Source: Paenibacillus sp. FSL W8-0186
GTDB taxonomy: Bacteria; Bacillota; Bacilli; Paenibacillales; Paenibacillaceae
Reading direction: 5' to 3'
Assembly: GCF_037969765.1 (NCBI RefSeq)
Contig: NZ_CP150207.1
Location: 4,493,001-4,557,000 of the forward strand
DNA: 64,000 nucleotides
How positions within the stretch are numbered: position 1 is the first letter of the stretch; every line of letters starts with the position of its first letter. The position numbers were made by a program, and so were the translations under genes. Of the stretch, positions 26,672-35,476 are shown piece after piece. The notes beneath the pieces are model-generated. The model was given only the letters and a program-made list of their open reading frames with translations. It did no database searches and was not told where the DNA came from.

Positions 26672-27523
26672 ATGGATAACGCGGATGAACGTGAAAATCA
26701 TAGAGCGGCTGGCGGAGCGGAGAGCTCTTTCGGGATGGAGTCTTTAGAGACACCTGGCTATATGGTTGCAGGCGCCGCCGGACAAGGCCATATCGACCCT
26801 GCGGAACTTTGTCTTCTGGCCGGCAAAATGATGCTGCAAAGCGGAGCGGAGACGTACAGAGTCGAGGATACGATGACCCGTATGGCTGAAGCAATGAATC
26901 TGGGAGGCTCCCACAGCTATGTCACCCCTACGGTAATCATGTTCCAGCCAGGCAGCTCGCTGCCAGCCAAGCTGATTCGCATCGTCGAACGGACGACTGA
27001 TTTAGCGAAAATCGCTGCAGTCAACGACGTATCGCGCAAGCTGGCAAGCAAAGACATGACGCCAGCCGATGCCCGTGCCCGTCTGACGGATATTGAACGA
27101 AGCGGAAACCAGTACCCCATCTGGCTGCAGATCGTCACGGCAGCCGCCGCCAGCGGCTGTTTTACATATATGTTCCAGGGAAGCATGGCCGACATCCTGC
27201 CCGGCGTCTTATGCGGCGGAGCCGGCTTTGCCATGTTTCTTGCGCTGCAGCGACTAGTCAAGGTGAAATTTTTTGCGGAGTTTTCCGCGTCTTTTGTAAT
27301 TGGGCTATTGGCCGTTTTGTTCGTCAAGATTGGATTTGGGCAAGTGCTGGACAAGATTGTGATTGGCTCCGTCATGCCGCTCGTACCCGGGCTGCTGATC
27401 ACCAACGCCGTCCGCGATTTGATGGCCGGACATTTGGTCTCTGGCCTGTCCAGAGGAGCCGAAGCTTTCCTGACCGCCTTTGCCATCGGCGTAGGAATTG
27501 CCGTTGTCGTCACATTTTTCTAA
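26672..27523 (+). CDS. Threonine/serine exporter family protein, N-terminal half (ThrE/YjjP type)
   Basis: From ATG 26672 (MDNADERENHR) this encodes 283 aa; AGGGG lies about ten bases upstream. A GTG at 26660 overlaps that RBS and is less likely. It has the ThrE N-terminal domain with AGKMMLQSGAETYRVEDTM, then four or five membrane segments with VMPLVPGLLITNAVRDLMAG. The C-terminal half is encoded separately by the next gene; together they make a split ThrE-like exporter. The substrate is probably an amino acid or another small carboxylate. Confidence 0.85.
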   Translation: MDNADERENHRAAGGAESSFGMESLETPGYMVAGAAGQGHIDPAELCLLAGKMMLQSGAETYRVEDTMTRMAEAMNLGGSHSYVTPTVIMFQPGSSLPAKLIRIVERTTDLAKIAAVNDVSRKLASKDMTPADARARLTDIERSGNQYPIWLQIVTAAAASGCFTYMFQGSMADILPGVLCGGAGFAMFLALQRLVKVKFFAEFSASFVIGLLAVLFVKIGFGQVLDKIVIGSVMPLVPGLLITNAVRDLMAGHLVSGLSRGAEAFLTAFAIGVGIAVVVTFF

Positions 27524-27547
27524 CCGGAAAGAAGGTTTGATCATAGG

Positions 27548-27997
27548 ATGATATCGCCGCAATGGATATCGCTCAGTGCCCATCTTATAACGAGCTTCAT
27601 CGCTTCCGCTGCCTTTGGCATTCTGTTTAATGCCCCGAAGAGGATGCTCCTGCAATGCGGGCTTGCCGGAATGATGGGCTGGATCGCCTATGTCCTGCTG
27701 TCCCCGCGTCTTGATGCCGTCTTCGCCACTGTCGTAGCAACCTTCATTGTCGGGGGTATTAGCCAAACGCTAGCCAGGCTGTACAAGAAGCCGGTCATCC
27801 TCTTCAGCGTCTCTGGAATCATACCGCTTGTTCCCGGGGGGCTGGCCTACGACGCCATGCGGCAGTTCGTCGTGAGCGAATATAACCTGGCTGTCCAGCT
27901 TGCCGCCAAGGCATTTCTGATCTCGGGCTCCATCGCCATCGGACTCGTATTGTCCGAAGTGCTGAATCAAATGGTGCTTAAGCTATCCAGAAGGTAG
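27548..27997 (+). CDS. Threonine/serine exporter family protein, C-terminal half (YjjB type)
   Basis: A 149-aa membrane protein with four hydrophobic segments and the conserved GIIPLVPGGLAYDAMRQFV stretch, similar to VMPLVPGLLITNAVRD in the first half. It starts 24 bases after the N-terminal partner. Pairing of such genes is the rule in Bacillota. No clear terminator follows. Confidence 0.85.
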   Translation: MISPQWISLSAHLITSFIASAAFGILFNAPKRMLLQCGLAGMMGWIAYVLLSPRLDAVFATVVATFIVGGISQTLARLYKKPVILFSVSGIIPLVPGGLAYDAMRQFVVSEYNLAVQLAAKAFLISGSIAIGLVLSEVLNQMVLKLSRR

Positions 27998-28308
27998 CAT
28001 TACCGGCACTGCAGGAGCCATGCAATCGGACCGGGTCCGCTTCGTGCGCTCAGGGAGCAGCGCGCATCCAGCGTCATCGTGAACCGCAATACTCATCCTC
28101 CTGGAAACTTTGCTTGCTGAGCCATAGCGTAAAATTGCAGCTTTAGGGTCAGTTTGGACATTTTCAGCTAGATTGCTGTATTTACCTTACGGTGCCTTCA
28201 TTGAACTGGAATGTTTCTCTCCTATAACTACGGATTTATGACTAGATGGTCAGGATCAGGTGGTGGGTATCAGGTGATGAGTATCTGGTGGTCAGGATCA
28301 GGTAAGGT

Positions 28309-28501
28309 AACTAGTTGTACTTCATACAGTTAGTTCATCGGTTTTGACCCTGTTAGAGGGAACTAACTGCAAAACCTACATTTAGATTTAAGCTATTTCG
28401 ACGAATTGGCTCCATTCAGGCAAACTAACTGCATGTATTACATTTAGCGCATGGTTTTTTTGATAAAAGAGCTCAACTAGCTGTATAAAATACAATTAGT
28501 T
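28309..28501. repeat. Four phased 27-bp imperfect palindromes
   Basis: Copies at 28309-28335, 28361-28387, 28423-28449 and 28475-28501. Each has an 11-base left arm like AACTAACTGCA or AACTAGCTGTA, a 5-base centre and an 11-base right arm like TACATTTAG or TACAATTAGTT. Copies 1 and 4 are nearly self-complementary (9 of 11 positions). Start-to-start distances are 52, 62 and 52, close to five, six and five helical turns. The DNA between copies is unrelated. Confidence 0.75.
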
Positions 28502-28651
28502 TTAATTTCCCAAGGTTTCTTGCAAGGCAAAGAAACATATACGGCGGGTACAGCTTGCTTGCCCTGAGTCTTTCCACGGGCTGCTTCCAAGATACGGATC
28601 GCACCTCCCCTCCGTCCTCTGCTTGCAAGCATCCTTTCAATGATCTCTGCT

Positions 28652-28690
28652 CAAAACAATAGAGGATATGCACCTGGTGCATATCCTCTA
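28652..28690 (-). terminator. Terminator of the 59-aa gene
   Basis: 14-bp perfect stem TAGAGGATATGCAC / GTGCATATCCTCTA with a 3-base loop (28660-28690), followed on the minus strand by TTGTTTTGAG. It lies 40 bases after the stop at 28730. Confidence 0.85.
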
Positions 28691-28729
28691 CCGTCGTCAT
28701 AACTTCCATGATCATATCCAATTCAATGA

Positions 28730-28909
28730 TTACAATGATTTGCCGCTTAGCTCGAATTCCGTCTGATGCAGCTCTTTAATCATTCGCCGGAGGAAATGAC
28801 TCTCTTGATCTTTCAATCCATATTGGTTCTCCTTGACGAGCATCTCACCTACCTGTCTCTTCAACAGCTCATTACGGCGCTCCAACACTTCATCATAAGC
28901 CAAGTTCAA
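28730..28909 (-). CDS. Small charged helical protein, 59 aa, unknown function
   Basis: TTG at 28909 with GAGGAG five bases upstream opens a 59-codon frame ending TAA at 28730-28732, followed 40 bases later by a strong terminator. The protein begins MNLAYDEVLERRNELLKRQV, is rich in Glu, Lys, Arg and Leu, and looks helical throughout, possibly a short coiled coil. It has no membrane segment. RBS, frame and terminator together support a real gene. I do not recognise a family. Confidence 0.65.
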   Translation of the reverse strand: MNLAYDEVLERRNELLKRQVGEMLVKENQYGLKDQESHFLRRMIKELHQTEFELSGKSL

Positions 28910-29262
28910 GTCAACTCCTCAATATTATTTGAAAAACATCTCTAATTATAGAATGTAAAGACCCGAAGTGAAACCGCGGAGAGCCCGTATCCTCCTAGGT
29001 GAGAGAGTATGACGCTAATGCTCATGAACCCGGCACCTGGCGCTCGTAAACATCCTCCCGAATGCTCTCGCATCATCCATATTCCTCCCATTTCATGTAA
29101 ACCGCCATGGTTATCGATGGCAATTGGCGCGCCAAATCCAGCTCTGGGTCTGATCCATGATATTGTCTAAAGCGAATTTGTAAAAACCTTGTTTAGTTTT
29201 TAGAAATAAAGCAAAGGGTATAAAGATAAGGAATAGCGACATGAACAGGAGGAATATAGCCA
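28910..29262. other. Intergenic region between the 59-aa gene and lemA
   Basis: About 350 bases holding presumably the two divergent promoters. I see no clear -10/-35 pair, repeat or structured RNA. Confidence 0.4.
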
Positions 29263-29922
29263 ATGAATCTAAAGGGAAAAGGCTGTCTGATCCCCATCAT
29301 TATCATTGCGGCAGTTATCATTATCGGCATTGCCTTGTTCGCGGGAAATTACAATAAGTTTATGACCTCTGAGGAAACGGTAAACCAGCAATGGAGCAAA
29401 ATCGACGTGCAATTGCAGCGAAGATACGATCTTATACCGAATCTGGTCAATACCGTCAAAGGCTATGCCCAGCATGAAAAGGAAGTTATTAAAGAGGTTA
29501 CCGATGCGAGGGCCGCGCTGGGCGGAGCACGCACACCCGACGAGCTGGCCGCAGCCGATCAACAGCTTCAGGGCGCGCTCAGCCGGCTGCTGGTCATCGT
29601 TGAGAACTATCCAACGCTGAAGGCCGATGCCCAATTCACCCAACTGATGGACGAACTGGCCGGAACGGAGAATCGGATTGCCGTCGCCCGCGCCGATTAC
29701 AACAATGCGGTCGCGGACTATAACAAACTGATCCGGCGTTTCCCCGGTGTTGTTATCGCACGGATGATGGGATTCGATGAGAAGCGGTACTTCGAGACGA
29801 CACCGGAATCCAGAACGAATCCGGAGGTCGATTTCGGCACGGATGAGACTTCGCAGATTCCTGCGCTGCCGGGAACCGGTTCTCAGCATCTCAGGCTGCA
29901 GCCAAAAGGGGAATGGGCATGA
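29263..29922 (+). CDS. lemA: LemA family protein
   Basis: A 219-aa protein with an N-terminal membrane helix (about 9-28) and the LemA signature QWSKIDVQLQRRYDLIPNLV (44-63) followed by VNTVKGYAQHE. The helical domain faces the outside or cytosol depending on topology; its function is poorly understood and often linked to envelope stress. It has an excellent AGGAGG RBS. It overlaps the next gene (ATGA), a TPM-domain protein. LemA-TPM pairs recur in many bacteria, sometimes with DUF2207 proteins such as the one at 32052. Confidence 0.92.
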   Translation: MNLKGKGCLIPIIIIAAVIIIGIALFAGNYNKFMTSEETVNQQWSKIDVQLQRRYDLIPNLVNTVKGYAQHEKEVIKEVTDARAALGGARTPDELAAADQQLQGALSRLLVIVENYPTLKADAQFTQLMDELAGTENRIAVARADYNNAVADYNKLIRRFPGVVIARMMGFDEKRYFETTPESRTNPEVDFGTDETSQIPALPGTGSQHLRLQPKGEWA

Positions 29923-30722
29923 GCCCATCGGCCTGCCGGCAACGAATCATCCGCAGCTTGTTCCCGCTTCTCATCCTGACTATATTCATATTTGCCGCCT
30001 CTTCCTCCAGCGTCTCAGCTGTTCCGAAGATTCCGAAACCTCAAGGGGATATATATGTGCAGGATTTCGAGCAGCTGCTAACCCCCGAGCAGTCTCGATA
30101 TCTCCTCTCGCTCGGCAGGACGCTCGAAGACCGCACGAAGGCGCAAATCGCCGTACTGACCGTGCCTTCCTTGGGCGATGAGCCCATCGAGGAGTATGCG
30201 CTCCAGGCGCTGCGAACTTATCAGCTCGGCGATGCTAAGCTGAATAACGGCGTCCTGCTGCTCGTCTCCTTAGGCGACAACCAGCCTGGCAACCGGCAGG
30301 TCCGTATCGAGGTCGGCTATGGCCTGGAGGGAGCGCTGCCCGATGGCAAGACCGGGCGGATTCTCGACCAGGTCACTATTCCGTATATCGAAAATCAGCA
30401 GCCCGGACAAGGCATCGTTGAAACGTACAAAGTCCTGTATAACGAGGTCGCCAAGGAATACGGCGTAGACCAGGAACTGAGCCCTCAGGAAGTAGCCCTG
30501 CCGGACTCAGCCGCTTCTGCGGAGGGCGGCGGCCTGTCCCCGTTATGGGTCATTATCATCGTGGCGTTCATCATCATCGACATCGTGTTCTTCCGCGGAA
30601 CATTCACCATGCTCCTTCTGTCCATCCTCGGCCGGGGCGGAGGATTCCGCGGCGGCGGCGGCGGGTTCCGCGGCGGTGGCGGAGGCTCCTCCGGCGGGGG
30701 CGGAGCCAGCAGAAGATTTTAA
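29919..30722 (+). CDS. TPM-domain (YgcG family) membrane protein with Gly-rich tail
   Basis: A 267-aa protein starting at ATG 29919, which overlaps the lemA stop as ATGA and has AGGGG seven bases upstream; the ATG at 29913 is too close to it. There is a signal peptide (about 1-34), a TPM domain (about 40-165, with KAQIAVLTVPSLGDEPIEEY and VRIEVGYGLEGALPDGKTG), a membrane helix (about 197-222) and a C-terminal tail made of Gly, Arg, Ser and Phe repeats (GGGFRGGGGG). The tail composition matches the Gly-rich end of the DUF2207 protein at 32052. It is probably a membrane-anchored extracellular domain working with LemA. Confidence 0.9.
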   Translation: MSPSACRQRIIRSLFPLLILTIFIFAASSSSVSAVPKIPKPQGDIYVQDFEQLLTPEQSRYLLSLGRTLEDRTKAQIAVLTVPSLGDEPIEEYALQALRTYQLGDAKLNNGVLLLVSLGDNQPGNRQVRIEVGYGLEGALPDGKTGRILDQVTIPYIENQQPGQGIVETYKVLYNEVAKEYGVDQELSPQEVALPDSAASAEGGGLSPLWVIIIVAFIIIDIVFFRGTFTMLLLSILGRGGGFRGGGGGFRGGGGGSSGGGGASRRF

Positions 30723-30797
30723 TCCCAGTTCTCTTCCGGTAGGCGGTATAATAGTAACTAATACGAATGATCAACTACAAGGGAGAGAACTGCATTC

Positions 30798-31526
30798 ATG
30801 ATATCTAATTCGCGGCAGCGGGCCGTATTCTTCGATCTCGATGACACGTTGTACGATCATCTCATTCCTTTTCGCACTGCGCTGACTAACATCCTGTCCA
30901 CGCCGGAGGATTTTCCGTACGATCAAGCCTACCACCGGATGCGCTACTTCAGCGACGCTCTGTCCGCAGAGCTTGGAGGAACGCCAACACATGGCGAAGA
31001 GCTGCACCAGATGCGGCGGCAGCGCTTTCAGCTCTCCTTGGCTGAATTCGGCCTTTTGCTTACACCGGATCAAGCGCAAGCTGTCCAGGACGAGTATCTC
31101 AGCCTGCAATATGCAATCAGGCTGTTCGACGGGGTGGAAGAGCTGATCCTGGAGCTGAAGGCCAGAAACTTCGTGGTTGGCGTTATAACGAACGGTCCGC
31201 CCGATCATCAAATGAACAAGGTCAGAGCCTTGATCCTGACAAGGCTAATCCCGGAGGAATTGATTTATGTCTCGGGAGCCGTCGGTTTCACTAAACCGGA
31301 CGTGCGCCTCTTCCGGCACGTGACCAATCAGCTCGGCCTGGCTCCCGAGCATTGCTGCTATATCGGCGACTCCTGGCGCAACGACGTTGTCGGCGCGCTC
31401 GATGCCGGCTGGAAGGTGCTGTGGTTCAACCACCGCAGCGTTCATCCGGAATCGGATCATCAGCCGCATCATCAAGTAGCTGGTTATCCGGACATCGCTA
31501 AGGTGCTGCTGTCAGATTACCTATAA
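30798..31526 (+). CDS. HAD-family hydrolase (HAD-IA)
   Basis: A 242-aa hydrolase. Motif I FFDLDDTLYDH (11-21) has nucleophile Asp13 and acid Asp15; motif II lies in VGVITNGPPDHQ, motif III in GAVGFTKPDVRLF, and motif IV in CCYIGDSWRNDVVGALDAG. The helical cap sits between motifs I and II. It resembles YjjG/YsaA-like phosphatases with loose specificity for nucleotides or small phosphates. A TATAAT lies at 30747 and GGGAGAG precedes the ATG. It is not obviously part of the lemA operon. Confidence 0.88.
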   Translation: MISNSRQRAVFFDLDDTLYDHLIPFRTALTNILSTPEDFPYDQAYHRMRYFSDALSAELGGTPTHGEELHQMRRQRFQLSLAEFGLLLTPDQAQAVQDEYLSLQYAIRLFDGVEELILELKARNFVVGVITNGPPDHQMNKVRALILTRLIPEELIYVSGAVGFTKPDVRLFRHVTNQLGLAPEHCCYIGDSWRNDVVGALDAGWKVLWFNHRSVHPESDHQPHHQVAGYPDIAKVLLSDYL

Positions 31527-31541
31527 AAACCTTCTCAACAG

Positions 31542-31593
31542 AAAAAGGGCGCCCAGCAGTCTGTTTTCAATGACTTCTGGACAGCCCCTTTTT
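31542..31593 (+). terminator. Terminator after the HAD hydrolase
   Basis: Imperfect long hairpin: AAAAAGGGC pairs with GCCCCTTTTT, with further pairing of CCAG/CTGG and AGTC/GACT, ending in five T. It lies 16 bases after the stop codon. Confidence 0.7.
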
Positions 31594-31614
31594 CATGGGC
31601 TTGGCTTGGTAATG

Positions 31615-31750
31615 CTAATGGACCTTGGTTCCGCTATTCGCCGAAAATACCTGCAAAATCGAAACTAGCGGACAGAGGGTTCTCTATATCGCTAATATGG
31701 AGCGAAAATGAGATGATTGACTCTCATTAAAGGCTTCTCTGTCCGTTAGC
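31615..31750. repeat. Dispersed GGAACCTCTGTCCG-type repeat, three copies
   Basis: Copies near 31617-31636 (GGACCTTGGTTCCGCTA), 31665-31683 (CTAGCGGACAGAGGGTTCTC) and 31735-31751 (TTCTCTGTCCGTTAGCA). The second and third are inverted relative to each other and could form a hairpin about 80 bases long. They share the core with copies at 16671 and 16721. Confidence 0.5.
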
Positions 31751-32051
31751 AGCTTCCTAACCCCCTCGGCACCACGCAGTTACCCAACCTTTCGGTACAT
31801 CCAACCTCTCGGCAACAGGGTTACCCGGCTTTTCAGCATTCAGTTACCCGATCAAACGGAAGGTCCTAGCAAGAAGCGCTTTACGATTCCGCCCTCGTTC
31901 TGCAAATCACGTTCCAGCTCACTATTGCCGGCTTAGATGAGGACGGGGCTGTGGCCGGTCATCTTCCACTGGCAGCGCATAGCGCATAGCACATATACTA
32001 GCTGACGAGATAACCGCCTTAACAGGTCTTTCTTATATCGCCATCGCCTTC

Positions 32052-33995
32052 CTAAAAAGCTCCGGTTCCCCCGCCGTCCCCGCCGCCGCCTCCGCCGCCG
32101 GAGAAGCCGCCGCTGCTCCCGGAGGAAGAATCCGGAGGCATATAGGCAATGGCCTTCTGGGAATAGACCAGGCCCTCCACCGCAGACTGGCTGATCCGCG
32201 CCGCGACCGATTGCAATGCTTCGTCGCCGGAGCGGCGCTTCATCGCCTTTAGGAGCTGTGGCCCTGCATCCAGTATGATCGCGAATTCAGCGAGTCTGAG
32301 ACCGGATTCCGTATCGTAGCGAGGAGCCCCTTTCGAATACCACTTTCCCCGTTTTAGCCGCCTGCGCCAATAACGAAGACCAGCGTGAAGCTTCCAGCCC
32401 TCCAGCGTCAAAGTATAGGGGCGCAGAATGAGCGAGAGTATAAATGTAATGACGATCAGCACGGCATACGTGCCTGTGGCAGAGCTGTCGTACAGAAATC
32501 CTGCCGCTGCGAAGCAGCCGAAGTAATACAATCCAGAAAGCCATCTTTTCTTCGGATAAGCAAGCGCAAATCCGGCCAGCGTTCCAACAATCAGAACCGC
32601 CCAGATGATACTTGAGGACTTCGAGACATCGATGACAAACAGGGCAAGGATCATCAAGAAATGAATAAGGATCATAGCCGGCTTCATGGTCCGCTGGAAC
32701 TGATTCGGGTAAACATACGCGTGATAATCCTCACTGTGATCCAGCAGCACCCGCCATTTGTTAAAATCGGCGTGAAGGCGTTCGGATAGGCGCCGATACC
32801 GCTTCAACTCGTTGGCATCCTTCTTCTCCTTCCGTGTAGGGCCGGCAAACCGCTCGGTCTCCAGCTTTTTGCCATAGAAGAACTTATCCAGGAAAAACCT
32901 CTCCGTTTCGTTTAAAGCCGAGCGCCTTCCTGTGAAGACGAACTCCGGCAGGATGTCAGGCGCCTTCTTGTCTTCCAGCAGCCGCCTTGGGGCCTGCCTT
33001 TCCTCCATTGCCACAAGCCCTTGGTGCCGCAGCGAGAACACTCCGGCAAACATGTCCCGTATTTTCAGCCGCCCTTTACGGTAAATATATACCGCCAGCA
33101 GCGGATCGATCTCCTCCAGCTTACCGGAAGCTATTCTGCTTCGCAGAAGCCATCCCGCAACCCTTCGGAAGGGCAAAATTTGCAGCCCCAGCACTAGAAG
33201 GGCTCCATATGCCAGCAGCTCCAGCACAGCGTCAGCGATGGCCAGATGCTCCGTCCGTTTAGCTAACCGCAGTTCCCGCTCCCGTTCCGCAGCCAGAGCC
33301 GTTTCCAGCGGAAGCGCCTCCGGAAGTGCCGCCTGTTCGCTGATCCACTCTGCCGGAAACAGCACTCTTAAGCGGGCCGTCCCATACTGATCAAGCAGCG
33401 CATTAGAGTAACGAAGATAAGAAGCCTCGCCTTTCCCGCCATAAATCAGCGAAACCTGGCCGCCCGTCCGGTCATGCAGGAAATAGTGGATGCGCTCCTC
33501 ATCGAGCGGCTCTCCAAGCTGCAGATCAATCGTCACGTTATGGATGTCGTCATTGTTGTTCTTGAAGAAGCTCCACGCCAATTCGCCAGTATCCGCATAG
33601 CGGACAGCAGCCCCCTTGATCCGGTAACGGTAATAGACCCGCTTCGTCTCATCCGCGGAAGGCGCATGTATAAAGTAAGTATCGTTATCTTTATTGAAAT
33701 CTACAGCAAGCCGCTGCAAATCGTCATATGTAAAGTCTTTGAAATGCTGTCCCTCCGGCGGAATATATGCTTCAAAAAACTCGATCCCCCCATGCCCTTT
33801 GGGGTCAACATACCGCGTCATGCCGTTCCAGCTGCCCTCGAACCGGTAGGTGAACAGCTCTTGGACGAACAGATCCCCGTTTGGCATTATCCTTGCTGCT
33901 ACGTCTACTTCCTCCATCGTAAACTTCTTGCTTCCCCCGCAGCCTGCCAGCATCACAATGACCAGCGCCAGCGGGAGCCACAACCATCTCCTCAT
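32052..33995 (-). CDS. DUF2207 membrane lipoprotein with Gly-rich tail
   Basis: A 647-aa protein. The signal peptide has a lipobox (MLAGC, Cys19), followed by an extracellular DUF2207 domain (about 25-225, with FTMEEVDVAARIMPNGDLFV and YRYRIKGAAVRYADTGELAW). A membrane helix near 245-265, a large cytosolic part, and two or more membrane helices near 440-520 follow. The tail is SSGSSGGFSGGGGGGGDGGG. DUF2207 proteins often occur with LemA; here lemA and the TPM gene lie 2 kb away, with the HAD gene between. Function unknown. Confidence 0.88.
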   Translation of the reverse strand: MRRWLWLPLALVIVMLAGCGGSKKFTMEEVDVAARIMPNGDLFVQELFTYRFEGSWNGMTRYVDPKGHGGIEFFEAYIPPEGQHFKDFTYDDLQRLAVDFNKDNDTYFIHAPSADETKRVYYRYRIKGAAVRYADTGELAWSFFKNNNDDIHNVTIDLQLGEPLDEERIHYFLHDRTGGQVSLIYGGKGEASYLRYSNALLDQYGTARLRVLFPAEWISEQAALPEALPLETALAAERERELRLAKRTEHLAIADAVLELLAYGALLVLGLQILPFRRVAGWLLRSRIASGKLEEIDPLLAVYIYRKGRLKIRDMFAGVFSLRHQGLVAMEERQAPRRLLEDKKAPDILPEFVFTGRRSALNETERFFLDKFFYGKKLETERFAGPTRKEKKDANELKRYRRLSERLHADFNKWRVLLDHSEDYHAYVYPNQFQRTMKPAMILIHFLMILALFVIDVSKSSSIIWAVLIVGTLAGFALAYPKKRWLSGLYYFGCFAAAGFLYDSSATGTYAVLIVITFILSLILRPYTLTLEGWKLHAGLRYWRRRLKRGKWYSKGAPRYDTESGLRLAEFAIILDAGPQLLKAMKRRSGDEALQSVAARISQSAVEGLVYSQKAIAYMPPDSSSGSSGGFSGGGGGGGDGGGTGAF

Positions 33996-34060
33996 GATGT
34001 CACCTCGATTGTAAAATCTTCAAACTATTATAAACCAATTCATTTTGAAATAAATCAGAC

Positions 34061-34094
34061 AAAAAGCCCGCCCCTTCATACGAAGGGCGGGCTT
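34061..34094 (-). terminator. Terminator after the GH1 gene
   Basis: On the minus strand a 13-bp GC-rich stem (AAGCCCGCCCTTC / GAAGGGGCGGGCTT, one bulge) with a 4-base loop is followed by TTTTT. It lies 33 bases after the stop of the GH1 gene and before the DUF2207 gene. Confidence 0.88.
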
Positions 34095-34126
34095 GCTCAG
34101 AGATTATTATGAATTATTCGTCTAAT

Positions 34127-35476
34127 TTAACGGCTCTCCAGCTCAAGCCAGTTTTTGCGGATCAGCTTCTGGTACCAGTAATAGCTCTCTTTCGGTGTGC
34201 GCACCTGTGTTCTGTAATCGACATGGATCAAGCCGAAGCGGCAGGAATATCCGAACGCCCATTCGAAATTGTCCATCAGCGACCAGGTGAGATACCCTTT
34301 CAAATTTACGCCGGATTCGATCGCACGGCCCAGCTCGGCAATATGGCTCTCCAGGAATTTGATACGGCGGACGTCGTTGACTTTCCCATCCACTACTTCG
34401 TCATTATAGCAGGCGCCATTCTCGGTAATGTATATCGGGATCGGCCCGAACTGCTCGGTCAGCCAGCTCAAGGTTAAATACAGGCCTTCCGGGAAAATGA
34501 ACCAGCCCTTATCCGATTTGTCGTAGCCGAGATCGACATGCTCCAGGTCCAAGTAGTTGTTGCCTTCCTTATGGCGCACAATATTGCCGCCGTAGAAGTT
34601 CAGGCCGAGGAAATCTATTTTTTGCGAAATGATCTCCATGTCCCCCGGCTCTATGACGGGCTCCGCGCCCTTCGTCTTGATCCAAGCGGCCATTTCCTCC
34701 GGGTATTTGCCTGTAAATACTGGAGTTACAAACCAGGTGTAAATGGAAAATGCCCGGTAAGCTGCGTCGATATCCTCCTGTTTGCGGGAGAATGGCTCAT
34801 ACCAGTAAATATCCGGCGCATAACCGATCTCGCCCGCTGTCCCGAGCTCGCGGAACTTCGCTACCGTCTTGCCATGCGCGACCAGCAAGTGGTGCCCGAC
34901 TTGGATCGCGGACTGCCAATTCATAATGCATGGCGCATGTCTGCCGAGCAAATGACCGTTAATTGCGGTGCACCAAGGCTCATTAAAGGTCATCCAATGC
35001 TTGATGAGGCCGTCGAACTCGCGGAACATTGTTTCGGCGAACATGACGAAGGCATCGATCGTTTCCCGGTTCTCCCAGCCGCCCTTCTCCTGCAGCGCCT
35101 GCGGCAGCTCCCAGTGGTACAGCGTGCAGAACGGCTCGATTCCGTTCTCGAGCAGCTTGGTCACCATGCGCTTGTAATGCTCGATGCCCTGGCGGTTCAC
35201 CTCGCCGAAGCCATTGGGATAAATACGCGGCCACGATACTGAGAAACGATAGGCCTTAACGCCAAGCTCTTTCATAAGTTGGATGTCTTCCTCGTAGCGG
35301 TTATAGCTGTCGCAGGCGATGCTTGCATCATCGCCTTGATAGATTTTGCCTGGCGTTGCCGCCATGACGTCCCAGATGCTCGGGCCCCGCCCGTCCTTAT
35401 CCAAGGAGCCTTCAATTTGATAAGCCGAGGTGGATACGCCCCAGACGAAGTTTTCCGGAAATTGTATGATGGTCAC
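34127..35476 (-). CDS. GH1 beta-glucosidase / beta-galactosidase
   Basis: A 449-aa single-domain GH1 enzyme. TFNEPW holds the acid/base Glu166 and ITENG the nucleophile Glu352. The N-terminal signature FVWGVSTSAYQIEGS is present. It lacks the phosphate-binding features I would expect of a 6-phospho-beta-glucosidase, so it probably acts on unphosphorylated cellobiose, lactose or similar imported by the ABC system nearby. The start is GTG at 35476 with AGGGGGAA upstream. It follows the GH42 gene on the same strand with a 157-base gap. Confidence 0.9.
   Translation of the reverse strand: MTIIQFPENFVWGVSTSAYQIEGSLDKDGRGPSIWDVMAATPGKIYQGDDASIACDSYNRYEEDIQLMKELGVKAYRFSVSWPRIYPNGFGEVNRQGIEHYKRMVTKLLENGIEPFCTLYHWELPQALQEKGGWENRETIDAFVMFAETMFREFDGLIKHWMTFNEPWCTAINGHLLGRHAPCIMNWQSAIQVGHHLLVAHGKTVAKFRELGTAGEIGYAPDIYWYEPFSRKQEDIDAAYRAFSIYTWFVTPVFTGKYPEEMAAWIKTKGAEPVIEPGDMEIISQKIDFLGLNFYGGNIVRHKEGNNYLDLEHVDLGYDKSDKGWFIFPEGLYLTLSWLTEQFGPIPIYITENGACYNDEVVDGKVNDVRRIKFLESHIAELGRAIESGVNLKGYLTWSLMDNFEWAFGYSCRFGLIHVDYRTQVRTPKESYYWYQKLIRKNWLELESR

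Larger units (their letters stand above)
27998..28729. other. Long non-coding region with repeats
   Basis: Over 700 bases without a credible gene. It holds near-repeats of GGTCAGGATCAGGT at 28248-28302, four phased 27-bp palindromes (28309-28501) and the terminator of the small gene at 28730, listed separately. An 82-codon frame at 28473-28721 overlaps that terminator and is not accepted. Confidence 0.6.
31527..32051. other. Intergenic region between convergent HAD and DUF2207 genes
   Basis: 525 bases without a gene. It contains the HAD terminator, three copies of the GGAACC..GTCCG repeat and a stretch (31775-31850) with repeated TTACCC and CTCGG words of no clear meaning. Confidence 0.5.

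Noticed and set aside
28473..28721. 82-codon minus-strand frame
   Set aside because: It contains the terminator hairpin (28660-28690) of the 59-aa gene within its coding part and overlaps a palindromic repeat, so it is most likely not translated.
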